Assembly: GCF_019753765.1 (NCBI RefSeq)
Contig: NZ_JAIJZW010000008.1
Span: 1 to 64,000 of the forward strand
DNA length: 64,000 nt
Source: Microbacterium marinilacus
GTDB lineage: Bacteria; Actinomycetota; Actinomycetes; Actinomycetales; Microbacteriaceae
Direction of reading: 5' to 3'
The notes below the pieces were generated by a model, which worked only from the letters and a program-made list of their open reading frames with translations, was not told where the DNA came from and searched no databases. The position numbers were made by a program, and so were the translations under genes. Positions 16,816 through 25,463 of this stretch are shown here, one piece after another. Position 1 is the stretch's first letter. The number at the start of each line of letters is the position of its first letter.

Positions 16816-18258
16816 ATGACGACGCCGCATCCCTCCGGCGGGCAGGCTCCGGGCGCACGGCCCGGCCCCGCGCCGGCGCCCGGCCAGTACCCCGGGCAGC
16901 CGATCCCTCCGCAGCCGTGGCAGCAGGCTCCGGCCGCGCCGCAGGCGCCCGTCCCGGCCCCCGCGCCGCCTGCTCCGATGCCGGGCCTCCCGGCTCGGCT
17001 CGGCCGTCGTGCCGCGGCCTATGCGATCGACCTCGGCATCGTCGCGGCCGCGTACGCCGTGCTCTTCGGGCTCGCGATGCTGCTCGGGCTTGCGCTCGGT
17101 CCGGTCGTGCTGATCGTGATGAGCGGCGTCATCGGGCTGCTCGCGATCGCCTGGATCGTCGTCTACAGCCTCATGCAGGGCGGCCAGGGGTCGATCGGGA
17201 TGCGGCTGATGCGGCTGCGCCTGGTCCGCCTCGAGGACGGCGCGCCGCTCGGGATGGGCGGTGCGCTCATCCGCAACGTTATCTGGGGGCTCGCCGGCGC
17301 GATCGTGGTCGGCCTCTTCTCGGTGCTCTTCGACCGGAGCGGCCGCAACCAGGGCTGGCACGACAAGGTGTCGCACGCGTTCATGGCCGACGCCCGAGGC
17401 GGACACGCGAACGCCGGCCATGCCGCGCCGGCGGACGTCTCGCGGCCCGCCGCGCCGCGTTCCCCCGTGCCGAGCCGCGTCCCGCCGGTCTCGCCCGTCG
17501 CCCCCGCCTACTCGGCCGTGCCCGCGATGCCGGCGGCCCCCTCGGCGACGGCGGCTCCCTCGGCCGCGCCCGGCGGATCCGCGCTGGCCCCGGCGCCCGC
17601 CTTCGACGGCGCCATCCCGCCGCGTCCGCCCCTGCCGCCGCGTCCGCCGGCGCCCGCCGCTTCGCCGGCCCCCGCGGCTCCCCCCGCGGCATCGCCTGTG
17701 CCGCCCGCCCCGCCCGCGGCCGACGACGACCTCATCGCGTTCGTGCCGGGCATCACCCAAGACCCGCCTGCGGTCTCCGCCCCTGCCGCGATCCCCGAGA
17801 GCCGTCCTGCCGCGGCGCCCGCGCCTGCTGAACCCGCCGAGCCGGTCGCGCCCGGTGTGGACGGCGACACCGTCCACGTGCCGCGCGAGGCCGAGGACGT
17901 CGAGGCGACGCGGCTCGTCGTCCGCACCCCGTCGGCGATCCTGGAATGGGACGACGGCAACCTCCACACGGTCACGGGACGGGCGGTGTTCGGCCGTAAT
18001 CCCGCGGTCGAGGCCGAGGTGACCGCCTATTCGGTGCGCGACGAGACGCTGTCGTTGTCGAAGACGCACTTCGAGGTGGAGGTCACGACGGACGGTGCCT
18101 TCGTGATCGACCGGCACTCGACGAACGGCGTGACGATCGTGCGCGCCGGCCGGCGAATCGATGCTGCGCCCGGTGAACACGTGGCGCTCGAGCCGGGCGA
18201 CTCGCTCGAGATCGGCGACCGCATCGTGTCGTTCAAGGCGCTGGGACGGGCGACCTGA
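16816..18258 (+). CDS. RDD membrane domain - Pro/Ala linker - FHA domain protein
   Basis: 480 residues. A Pro-rich N-terminus is followed by an RDD domain (about 55-195: RLGRRAAAYAIDLGIVAAAYAV, then GGQGSIGMRLMRLRLVRL), a long Pro/Ala linker (about 200-365) and a C-terminal FHA domain (about 372-475) with the phosphothreonine-binding pattern GRNP...SLSKTHFEV...DRHSTNGV. FHA domains bind phosphothreonine peptides, so this is a likely membrane-tethered reader of the kinase encoded four genes downstream. A second RDD-FHA protein lies at 37458-38537 beside eccD2/eccC. Confidence 0.85.
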   Translation: MTTPHPSGGQAPGARPGPAPAPGQYPGQPIPPQPWQQAPAAPQAPVPAPAPPAPMPGLPARLGRRAAAYAIDLGIVAAAYAVLFGLAMLLGLALGPVVLIVMSGVIGLLAIAWIVVYSLMQGGQGSIGMRLMRLRLVRLEDGAPLGMGGALIRNVIWGLAGAIVVGLFSVLFDRSGRNQGWHDKVSHAFMADARGGHANAGHAAPADVSRPAAPRSPVPSRVPPVSPVAPAYSAVPAMPAAPSATAAPSAAPGGSALAPAPAFDGAIPPRPPLPPRPPAPAASPAPAAPPAASPVPPAPPAADDDLIAFVPGITQDPPAVSAPAAIPESRPAAAPAPAEPAEPVAPGVDGDTVHVPREAEDVEATRLVVRTPSAILEWDDGNLHTVTGRAVFGRNPAVEAEVTAYSVRDETLSLSKTHFEVEVTTDGAFVIDRHSTNGVTIVRAGRRIDAAPGEHVALEPGDSLEIGDRIVSFKALGRAT

Positions 18259-19088
18259 TGACGGCGCCGATCACCGCCCTGAGCGGCGCCGCGACGGACA
18301 CCGGGCTCCGGCGCGCCCTCAACGAGGACGCGTTCCTGTCGGTGTCGCCCGTCTTCCTCGTGGCCGACGGCATGGGAGGGCATGACCGCGGCGAGGTCGC
18401 GTCCGCGGCCGCCATCGCCGAGTTCGCGGGCTTCGCCGGACGCGCATCGCTCACCGTCGACGAGGTCCGCGACGCGCTCGACCGGGCGAGGGACCGCATC
18501 GACGGCCTGTCCGTCGACACCGACGCCGGCGCGGGCACGACCCTGAGCGGCGTCGTCGTCGCCGACGTGGGCGGCGAGGGCTACTGGCTCGCACTGAACC
18601 TCGGCGACTCTCGCACTTACCGGCTCGCGGAGGGACGGCTCGAGCAGATCAGCGTGGACCACTCCGTCGTCCAGGAACTGCTCGATCGCGGCGAGCTCAC
18701 GGCGGAGGACGCCGCGCACGACCGGCGCCGCAACGTCATCACGCGTGCCCTCGGCGCCGGCAGCGCCGGAGAGGCCGACTACTGGATGCTGCCCGCCTCG
18801 GAGGGAGACCGGGTGCTGGTCTGCTCCGACGGGCTGCCCGGCGAGCTCTCGACCGAGCGGATCCGCGAGATCCTCGCCGCGGAGCCGCACCCGCAGGCCG
18901 CCGCCACGCGCCTGGTCCACGAGGCCGTGCTGCACGGCGGTCGCGACAACGTCACGGCCGTCGTCGTCGACGCGGTGGCCGTCGCGCGACGGGGAGCGCC
19001 CGCCCGTGCGCGGACCGATGAGCCGGGCGACGACATCGACATCGACTCGGACACGCTGCCGCGTGAGCCGGTGGGGGGCGCGTTCTGA
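18258..19088 (+). CDS. PP2C-type Ser/Thr protein phosphatase
   Basis: A 276-residue soluble phosphatase with all the main PPM/PP2C blocks: NEDAFL, VADGMGGHDRGE (metal-binding Asp), GAGTTLSGVVV, LNLGDSRTYRL, LVCSDGLPGEL and GGRDNVTAVVVD. It should remove phosphate from Ser/Thr in an Mn/Mg-dependent way and oppose the kinase of the same operon. TGATG overlaps on both sides show tight translational coupling with the two FHA genes. Confidence 0.92.
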   Translation: MTAPITALSGAATDTGLRRALNEDAFLSVSPVFLVADGMGGHDRGEVASAAAIAEFAGFAGRASLTVDEVRDALDRARDRIDGLSVDTDAGAGTTLSGVVVADVGGEGYWLALNLGDSRTYRLAEGRLEQISVDHSVVQELLDRGELTAEDAAHDRRRNVITRALGAGSAGEADYWMLPASEGDRVLVCSDGLPGELSTERIREILAAEPHPQAAATRLVHEAVLHGGRDNVTAVVVDAVAVARRGAPARARTDEPGDDIDIDSDTLPREPVGGAF

Positions 19089-20458
19089 TGAGGATCACGT
19101 ACGAGCCGGGAGGCATGCTCGTCATCGTCTCCGGCGAGGGTGTCGTGGTGCTGCCGGAAGGCGTGCCCCACGACAGCATTGGCGAGGTCTGGGCGGCTCT
19201 GCACGAGGACGACGCCCTGACGGCTGTGATCGCGTCGCTGACGGACGCCGCGGGCGAGACCTCCGTCGAGCCGCCTTTCGCGATCGCGCTGGTGCGCGAC
19301 GGCGCGGTGAGCGCCCACGTGAGCGGGAGCCTGCGGGTGACCGTCGACGCACCCGGCGGGCCCGTCACCGTGAGCGACGAGGGCGGCGAGCCCGTTCCGC
19401 CCGTGGACGCCGCGGTCGCGGCGTGGGTGAGTGTCTCGGGCGAGCCTCCGGCGGCCGCATCGGAGCTGCCCATCGCTTCCGGCGTGGTGCTGGCGTCGAC
19501 GGTGCGCGTCGTGCTGGTCGACGCGGCTCCCCCTGAGCCGGCCCCCGCCGTTCAGCCCGAGGAGACGAGCGTCGAGGCCGACGCCGTCCCGCCGATCGAG
19601 CCGGAGCCCTCCGCAGACGCCGCGGCTCCGGTCGAGGCCTCTGCGGCGGTGGATCCTCCGGCCGAGCCGGAGCAGCCGCATCCGTCGATCGACACCGCCG
19701 AGCCGGAGGCCCCGTCGGAGACCCTGCTTCCCGAGGAGGCGGACTTCGCCGCACTCGCGCAGACGATCGGGACGACGCCGGGCGACGACGACCTCGCCTC
19801 CGCCGACACGATCGTCGTGCCCCGGCGCGAGGCGCCGGTCGAGGAGGCGCCGGTCGAGGATGCGCCGGCGACGCGACGACAGGGAGATCACGACGGGGAG
19901 ACGATCTCCGTCGACAGGGCTCGGGAGCTCCGGCAGGCACCGGTCGACGACGCGGCAGGCGCGGAACCGGGCGACGCGCCGGCCGACGCGGTGCTCGACC
20001 CGGCACCCGTGCCGCGCTTCGACCTCCCCGCCATCCCTCCGGTTCCCCCGCTGCCGCCCCGGCCGCCGCTGCCCACGACACCGCAGTTCGTCCCCGCGCC
20101 GCAGCGCGGACGCATCCGCCTGTCCACCGGGGAGTCCGTCGAGCTCGATCGGCCCGTCATCATCGGACGGCGCCCTCGCTCGTCGCGCACCGCCGGCGCG
20201 GAGGTGCCACAGCTCGTCGCCGTCGAGAGCCCGCAGAACGACATCTCACGCAACCACGTGGAGATCACCTCCGACGGCGAGACCGTGGTCGTCGCCGACC
20301 TGCACACGACGAACGGCACCGTTCTCTATCGCAGCGGGCTGCTGGGGGAGGGCGCCGACCCGGTGAGGCTGCACCCGGGCGAGCAGACCGTCGTCGTGTC
20401 CGGCGACATGATCGACCTCGGCGATGGCGTGACGGTCGTGTTCGAGGACCTGCCGTGA
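19088..20458 (+). CDS. FHA-domain protein with long acidic linker
   Basis: 456 residues and no membrane segment. An N-terminal domain of about 120 residues (starting MRITYEPGGMLVIVSGEGVVVLP) is not recognised. It is followed by an Ala/Pro/Glu-rich linker and a C-terminal FHA domain (about 345-450) with GRRPRSSR, ISRNHVEI and LHTTNGTVLY. It probably recruits phosphorylated proteins. Its position between phosphatase and kinase suggests that it is a substrate or adaptor of both. Confidence 0.82.
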   Translation: MRITYEPGGMLVIVSGEGVVVLPEGVPHDSIGEVWAALHEDDALTAVIASLTDAAGETSVEPPFAIALVRDGAVSAHVSGSLRVTVDAPGGPVTVSDEGGEPVPPVDAAVAAWVSVSGEPPAAASELPIASGVVLASTVRVVLVDAAPPEPAPAVQPEETSVEADAVPPIEPEPSADAAAPVEASAAVDPPAEPEQPHPSIDTAEPEAPSETLLPEEADFAALAQTIGTTPGDDDLASADTIVVPRREAPVEEAPVEDAPATRRQGDHDGETISVDRARELRQAPVDDAAGAEPGDAPADAVLDPAPVPRFDLPAIPPVPPLPPRPPLPTTPQFVPAPQRGRIRLSTGESVELDRPVIIGRRPRSSRTAGAEVPQLVAVESPQNDISRNHVEITSDGETVVVADLHTTNGTVLYRSGLLGEGADPVRLHPGEQTVVVSGDMIDLGDGVTVVFEDLP

Positions 20459-22020
20459 AGGCGCGCAGGCCCCCCGCGCCGCCGCCGCAGCTGCCGGGCT
20501 TCGCGCACGTCGAGCTGCTCGGGTCGGGTGGCTTCGCCGACGTCTACCTGTACGAGCAGGAGCTGCCGCGCCGTCGTGTGGCCGTGAAGGTGCTGCTGCC
20601 CGAGCGGATCTCCGGCTCGGCCGCGCAGTTCACCGCCGAGGCGAACGTCATGGCCATGCTGTCGACGCACCCGGCCATCGTCACGATCCATCAGGCGGGG
20701 GTGTCGTCCGATGGACGCCCGTACCTGGTGATGGAGTACTGCCCGCGCCCCAACCTCCAGGTGCGGTACCGGCGCGAGCCGTTCTCGGTCGCCGAGGCGC
20801 TGCGCGTCGGCATCCAGGTCGCCGCGGCCGTGGAGACCGCGCACCGCGCCGGCGTGCTGCATCGTGACATCAAGCCCGCGAACATCCTCGTCACCGAGTA
20901 CAACCGGCCGGCGCTGACCGACTTCGGCATCGCCTCCACGACGCAGGGCAGTGCGGAGACGACCGGGATGTCGATCCCCTGGTCGCCGCCGGAGGCCTTC
21001 GACGAGGCCTCTCAGAGCGGGGCGCGCATCGACGTGTACCAGCTCGGCGCCACCATCTACACCCTGCTGGCGGGGCGCTCCCCGTTCGAGCTGCCCGGCC
21101 AGCGCAACGGCAGCGCCGAGCTCATCGAGCGCATCGAACGGCTGCCGCTGCCGGCGATCGACCGTGCCGACGTGCCGTCCTCGCTGTTCGCGGTGCTCGC
21201 TCGCGCGATGGCCAAGGACCCGGCGGCGCGCTACCCGAGCGCGGTCGCCTTCGCCCGGGCGCTGCAGAAGGTGCAGATCGAGCTGGCGCACTCGGTCACC
21301 CCGATCGACATCCTCGACGACCGGCCCCTGGACGACGGCCCGCGCGACGATGACGGCGGGCTCACCCGCGTCCGCGGGGTCACGAGCATCGCCCCCGTGG
21401 AGACCGCGACCCGTCCCTCCGCGACGACCGCGAAGGTGGCGCCCCGCTCGGACGGCGGACGTGTCGACGCCGGGGGCGTCGACGACGAGGCGACCGTGCT
21501 GCGGGGCCCACGCGTCGTCGCTGCGGCGGACGACCAGCAGACCGTGCTGCGTCCCGCGGCAGCCGAGCCGCCGCCGCAGGCCGCGGCCGCGCCCGCAGCG
21601 GCCCCCTCCCGGCGCTGGCCGTGGATCGTGGCGGCGTCGATCCTCGGTGTGGCGGTGATCGGTGTCGCGGCGGCCGCGATGCAGGGACTGGCGAGCCCCG
21701 AGCCCGAGTCGAGCAGCGCCCCGCCGGTGGCCGACCCGCAGAACCCGCTCGGCACGGCCGTGCCGCTCGTGACCGACGGGCGCGGCATCGTGCAGGGAGA
21801 CGTGGCGGTGTTCGACTGGACGAACCCGGAGCCCGAGCAGGGCGACCGCTACCTCTGGTATCGCAACGCGATCGACGGCGCGCAGGGCCCGGAGCGCATC
21901 GACGACGAGACCGTCACGGTGCCGCTCGACGGCGAGGAGCGGGTCTGCATCGACGTGTTCCTGGTGCGCGAGAACGGGCGGACGACCGACGAGGGTGCGA
22001 CCATCTGCGCCCCTGACTGA
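20455..22020 (+). CDS. Transmembrane Ser/Thr protein kinase (STPK)
   Basis: A 521-residue Hanks-type kinase: glycine loop LGSGGFADVYLY, Lys45 in VAVKVL, catalytic HRDIKPANIL (Asp138), DFGIAS and SPPEAF in place of APE. The kinase domain ends near residue 275. A low-complexity juxtamembrane stretch contains several Thr residues (TRV, TVLRGP, TVLRPA) that may be autophosphorylation sites. A membrane helix (about 388-410) is followed by a small external domain of about 105 residues with two Cys, ending the protein. There are no PASTA repeats, so it is not a PknB orthologue. GTG start overlapping the FHA gene by GTGA. It is the last gene of the operon. Confidence 0.92.
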   Translation: MKARRPPAPPPQLPGFAHVELLGSGGFADVYLYEQELPRRRVAVKVLLPERISGSAAQFTAEANVMAMLSTHPAIVTIHQAGVSSDGRPYLVMEYCPRPNLQVRYRREPFSVAEALRVGIQVAAAVETAHRAGVLHRDIKPANILVTEYNRPALTDFGIASTTQGSAETTGMSIPWSPPEAFDEASQSGARIDVYQLGATIYTLLAGRSPFELPGQRNGSAELIERIERLPLPAIDRADVPSSLFAVLARAMAKDPAARYPSAVAFARALQKVQIELAHSVTPIDILDDRPLDDGPRDDDGGLTRVRGVTSIAPVETATRPSATTAKVAPRSDGGRVDAGGVDDEATVLRGPRVVAAADDQQTVLRPAAAEPPPQAAAAPAAAPSRRWPWIVAASILGVAVIGVAAAAMQGLASPEPESSSAPPVADPQNPLGTAVPLVTDGRGIVQGDVAVFDWTNPEPEQGDRYLWYRNAIDGAQGPERIDDETVTVPLDGEERVCIDVFLVRENGRTTDEGATICAPD

Positions 22021-22049
22021 GCGCGGGCGTCGGCCGGCGGCTCAGCGCC

Positions 22050-22511
22050 TCAGGCCGTGGGGGCGGCGTCGAGGTGACGCGCGCCGTGAGAGAGCACCTT
22101 CACGACCACGCCGCGGCGTGTGAGGGCGGTGATCGTGCGCGTTCCCTCGTCGACGTTGCGGCCCAGCGCCTGCACGTTCGTCACGACCAGCACGTCGCCG
22201 GGCTTGAACGTGTCGAACAGCCGGGCGAGCCGCTGCTCCCACGATTCGAGGATCTCCGGCGCCGGGTGGCGGAAGCCCTCGATCGGGACGCCGAAGCGCG
22301 TGAGGTCGTCGCGCTGCTGGACGACCGACGGCATGTCGTCGCGGGAGACGACCACGCCCACGAGTCGGGAGCCGGCGGGCCGCGCCAGCCACCAGTCGCG
22401 GTCGCGCTGCAGCTCGGTGAAGCACTTCGGGCACTCGACCGCGGCGTGCGGCAGGTGCAGCGGGGCCGTGTCTGCGGCCGCGACGTCCGCTCCGTATGTC
22501 GTATCGGTCAC
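22050..22511 (-). CDS. Small resolvase-like protein with degenerate active site
   Basis: 153 residues. It begins with a short Ala-rich stretch and a lone CxxC (VECPKCFTEL). The rest resembles the N-terminal domain of serine recombinases: GVVVSRDDMPSVVQQRDDL aligns with the usual RVSTDDQ, and DVLVVTNVQALGRNVDEGTRTI aligns with the DRLGR helix. The catalytic Ser is kept, but the first Arg and the Asp-Arg before LGR are missing (V, Q and A instead). No C-terminal DNA-binding domain is present. It is therefore unlikely to recombine DNA. The role is unknown. GTG start follows aaagggg. Confidence 0.5.
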   Translation of the reverse strand: MTDTTYGADVAAADTAPLHLPHAAVECPKCFTELQRDRDWWLARPAGSRLVGVVVSRDDMPSVVQQRDDLTRFGVPIEGFRHPAPEILESWEQRLARLFDTFKPGDVLVVTNVQALGRNVDEGTRTITALTRRGVVVKVLSHGARHLDAAPTA

Positions 22512-22578
22512 GGCGACCCCTTTCGTCCCTCCTATTGTGCCGCGTGAAGGGGCTCAGGCACAGCCTGACGGGCCGGGG

Positions 22579-23826
22579 TCATTGACACACGGTGTCGTCG
22601 TGGATCAGCTGCGCCACGCGATCCGTCTCCGCGGTCGTGCGATAGGCCGCGTACTCGCCGTTCGCACGCGCGTCGAACTCGGCGCGGTCGGCGCCGAGGA
22701 AGAGCACCGCATACGAGTTGGTGACCGCCTCGAGCTGTGCGCCGGCCACAGGCGGCGCGACCGTGCCGCACACCTCGGCGATCTGATCGTGGGCGATCTC
22801 GTGGCGGATCGAGTTCACGAACGCCGGGCTGGACACGTAGGCGTCGTAGTCGGAGTAGTCCGGATTGACGTAGACGAGCTCGGGAGTCGCCGAGCAGTAC
22901 GTGGCGATGATCGTCTCGAGCGGCACGTCCGAGTGCCCGCAGCTCTCGTACATGGACGCGTAGTCGAACGTGAGGGACATGCCGAAGTACGACGCCAGCT
23001 CCTCGGCCGAGTCGACGTACGTGCCGTCCGGCCCGGGCGAGGCCGTGTAGTCGCGCGCGAGCTCCGCGGCGTCGGCGCGCGGGGCGGCGCCGTCGCTCTC
23101 GAACACCGAGCCGTCCGATCGCACGACGCGCACCGACACCCCGAGATCCTCGCCGGCGAGGAAACGGCGCTCGTACTCGGCGACCCTGTCGCGGGTCGCC
23201 TGGATGATCGCGTCGAGCTCGTCGGGGTTGGTGCCGGACGGCGCCCAGCGCAGGGCGCCCCGCTCGTCCGAGAGCAGCAGGAGGAAGGCGTTGATGTAGT
23301 CGTCGGCGTCGTCCGTATCGGGCACGAGGTCTCGGATCGACCCGTCCTCGCGAGCCGCGAGGTACTTCTCGTAGGTCCCGGTGACGAAGGACTCCATGTC
23401 GGCGTAGCCGGGTCGCTCCGAGAGCGCGTACACGGTCGCGGGGGTCGGCGTCGCGCTCGGCGAGGACTCGGCGCCCTCCGTCGGAGCCGGCGCGGAGGCG
23501 GCGTCCGGGCGCGAGAAGAGAGGGACGACCACCGCGACGACGAGGACGATGACGGCGACGAGCGCGACCCCTCCGAGGATGAGGGCGAGCAGCCAGCCGC
23601 GACCGCGACGCTCGGGCGCCGCCGCGGGCGAGGTCGCCGCGGGCGAGGCATGCTGCCCGTCCCACAGGGGCTGCGCCTGCGGGGCGGCGTAGGGGGCCTG
23701 AGACGGGCTCGCTGCGCCGCCCTCGGCGGGCGGCAGAGGGCTGGTGTGCTCTGTCCAGGCGCGCCCGTCCCACCATCGCAGGAACGGGCCTCCCTGCGGA
23801 TCCCGCCACCATCCAGGGTTCGACAT
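22579..23826 (-). CDS. DUF2510 membrane protein with external HExxH (metallopeptidase-like) domain
   Basis: 415 residues from ATG 23826. This start is chosen because the conserved DUF2510 module (PGWWRDPQGGPFLRWWDGRAWTEHT) begins there and because a -10 box sits upstream at 23891-23896. Order: DUF2510 (1-30), Ala/Pro linker, membrane helix (about 75-105), external domain of about 290 residues. The latter carries HEIAHDQIAEVCG near residue 342 and, about 20 residues later, QLEAVTNSYA, which could supply the third zinc ligand (Glu). This pattern suggests a zinc-dependent peptidase fold, but the family is uncharacterised. It is divergent from the mycosin-like protease gene and may share control with it. 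Confidence 0.65.
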   Translation of the reverse strand: MSNPGWWRDPQGGPFLRWWDGRAWTEHTSPLPPAEGGAASPSQAPYAAPQAQPLWDGQHASPAATSPAAAPERRGRGWLLALILGGVALVAVIVLVVAVVVPLFSRPDAASAPAPTEGAESSPSATPTPATVYALSERPGYADMESFVTGTYEKYLAAREDGSIRDLVPDTDDADDYINAFLLLLSDERGALRWAPSGTNPDELDAIIQATRDRVAEYERRFLAGEDLGVSVRVVRSDGSVFESDGAAPRADAAELARDYTASPGPDGTYVDSAEELASYFGMSLTFDYASMYESCGHSDVPLETIIATYCSATPELVYVNPDYSDYDAYVSSPAFVNSIRHEIAHDQIAEVCGTVAPPVAGAQLEAVTNSYAVLFLGADRAEFDARANGEYAAYRTTAETDRVAQLIHDDTVCQ

Positions 23827-23890
23827 CCTCGCCACGCCTCCGACCATCATCCGGGCGCCTCTCGGGCCGCGCCGTATCCACCGTGCCTCG

Positions 23891-23896
23891 AATATA
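23891..23896 (-). promoter_or_regulatory. -10 box TATATT of the DUF2510 gene
   Basis: On the minus strand TATATT lies about 65 bases before ATG 23826. It is one of few AT-rich hexamers in the region and it rules out longer starts of the gene. Confidence 0.45.
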
Positions 23897-23925
23897 GGCG
23901 GCTGCCCGCGGTCGGAGCGCACGCC

Positions 23926-23965
23926 TGGGGAGAACCACCCGTCGTCGGGAAGGCTCCGTAGGATG
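23926..23965 (+). promoter_or_regulatory. Promoter of the mycosin-like gene with shared T7SS motif
   Basis: The 15-mer at 23927-23941 (reverse complement CGGGTGGTTCTCCCC) belongs to a motif found at several T7SS promoters in this window. A -10 box TAGGAT (23960-23965) follows 18 bases later, so the motif covers the -35 region. The ATG is at 24018. Confidence 0.45.
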
Positions 23966-24017
23966 AAGCGGAATCGTCACACGAGGGAGCGCGGATGAGC
24001 CACGGGGGCATGCAGGG

Positions 24018-25358
24018 ATGAGCACGACCGGCAGCGGGAGGCGGGGCGTTCGCACCCTGCTGGCACTGGCGATGGCGGCGTCCTTGGTCGCGATGCCGGC
24101 CGCGGCCGTGGGAGCGACCGAGGTCGGCTCCGACGACGACGAGCTCTGGTACTTCGAGGACACGGGCATCCCCGAGCTGCAGCAGACGGCGACCGGTGAG
24201 GGCGTCACCATCGCGCTGCTCGACTCGGGCGTCAACCCCGACGCGCCGACCCTGCGCGGCGCCGACATCGTCGGCAGCGAGTTCTCCTGCCCCGACGGGG
24301 AGGGAACCGTGAACGGCCTGCATGACGACGTCAGCGCGGAGCACGGAACGTACCTCGCCTCCATCCTCGTCGGCAACGGCGAGCAGGTCGGTGACCAGCC
24401 GGGCGTGCCCGGCATCGCCCCGGATGCCGCTCTGATCTCGTACGACGTCGTCACCGAGGATCCGACCGGGATCGGCACGGACGAGGAGTACACGTGCGAG
24501 GACAGCACGGAGCTCCTGCGAGACACGATCCTCGACGCGATCGACAAGGACGTCGACATGATCGTCACAGCGACGGGGTTCTCGTTGCGAGGAGAAGCCG
24601 CGACCGCGTTGATCCAGGCGATCGACGCGGGCATCGTGGTGGTGGCGGCGAACAGCAACGTCAGTGAGCTCTCGTTCGAGTCCACCTCCAATAGCGTGCA
24701 CGTCGAACAGTTCAACGGCGTCGTCTCCGTCGAGAACGCCACGCAGTCGGGTGAGCGAGCAGACCCCGTGACGGGGCCGTGGGTCACGATCCTCGCCCCC
24801 GGCACGGGGTACATAAACTACGGCCGTGGTGACGGCACCTGGGACGAGCGGAAGTACTCCGCCGCAGCGAACTCGCCGGCGTCGACCTACGTCGGGGGAG
24901 TGCTCGCGCTGGCGAAGTCGGCGTACCCGGACGCGACGGGTGATCAGCTGATCCAGGCGCTCGTGCGGGGAGCGGACGGTGGCAATCCCGACCTCGTCCG
25001 CACCGACGAGAACGGCTACGGCTTCATCAGCCCGCGCACAATGATCGCCACCGACCCGGCGACTCTCCCCGACGAGAACCCGCTGCTGCGGGACGCGCCG
25101 CAGACCTGGCCGCTGCTGGAGGACTTCGAGGACGGTGTCTTCACCGACGACACGTGGGACTACCCGCTCGAGGGAGACGCGGCGTCCGCCGACGGCACGA
25201 CGGCGCCTTCCGCTGACGACCCGGGCTCGGCCGAAGGCGGCGACGGATCGCCCCTCGGGCCCGTCCTGATCGTCGCGGTGGTCCTGGGCGGGATCGTGGT
25301 GGTGGGGGGCATCGTGCTCGCGGCCGTGCTCGTCGCGCGTTCGCGCCGCCGATCGTAG
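24018..25358 (+). CDS. Mycosin-like subtilisin (S8) protease, membrane-anchored
   Basis: 446 residues: signal peptide (cleavage near AVGA), S8 domain, Asp/Glu-rich linker, C-terminal membrane helix (about 412-440) and RSRRRS tail. This is the layout of T7SS mycosins. The triad can be placed as Asp69 (LLDSGV), His109 (AEHGTYLAS) and Ser286 (ANSPASTYVGG), with Asn212 as oxyanion residue. The usual GTS before the nucleophile is ANS, and the following Pro is Thr, so activity may be reduced or specialised. It is a second mycosin beside the more canonical copy at 30982-32253 and heads a group with two putative T7SS substrates. It may serve those only (inference). Confidence 0.75.
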   Translation: MSTTGSGRRGVRTLLALAMAASLVAMPAAAVGATEVGSDDDELWYFEDTGIPELQQTATGEGVTIALLDSGVNPDAPTLRGADIVGSEFSCPDGEGTVNGLHDDVSAEHGTYLASILVGNGEQVGDQPGVPGIAPDAALISYDVVTEDPTGIGTDEEYTCEDSTELLRDTILDAIDKDVDMIVTATGFSLRGEAATALIQAIDAGIVVVAANSNVSELSFESTSNSVHVEQFNGVVSVENATQSGERADPVTGPWVTILAPGTGYINYGRGDGTWDERKYSAAANSPASTYVGGVLALAKSAYPDATGDQLIQALVRGADGGNPDLVRTDENGYGFISPRTMIATDPATLPDENPLLRDAPQTWPLLEDFEDGVFTDDTWDYPLEGDAASADGTTAPSADDPGSAEGGDGSPLGPVLIVAVVLGGIVVVGGIVLAAVLVARSRRRS

Positions 25359-25367
25359 CGAGCCGAA

Positions 25368-25382
25368 GGGGAGAACTCCCCG
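25368..25382. promoter_or_regulatory. Shared T7SS motif (palindromic copy)
   Basis: GGGGAG-AA-CTCCCC is a perfect 6+2+6 palindrome 10 bases after the mycosin-like stop and about 80 bases before the next start. Its reverse complement CGGGGAGTTCTCCCC fits the motif seen near other T7SS genes. It could also act as a weak terminator of the gene before it. Confidence 0.4.
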
Positions 25383-25463
25383 CGGCCCGCACTTGGCGAC
25401 ACGCCCGGGATCGGCCAGCATGGAGCAGCAGGGCTTTGAGGGCAGCTGAGGGGGACCGTGCTC

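Noticed and set aside
22050..22511. Active site-specific recombinase marking a mobile element
   Set aside because: Key catalytic residues and the DNA-binding domain are missing, and there are no inverted repeats or target duplications around it.
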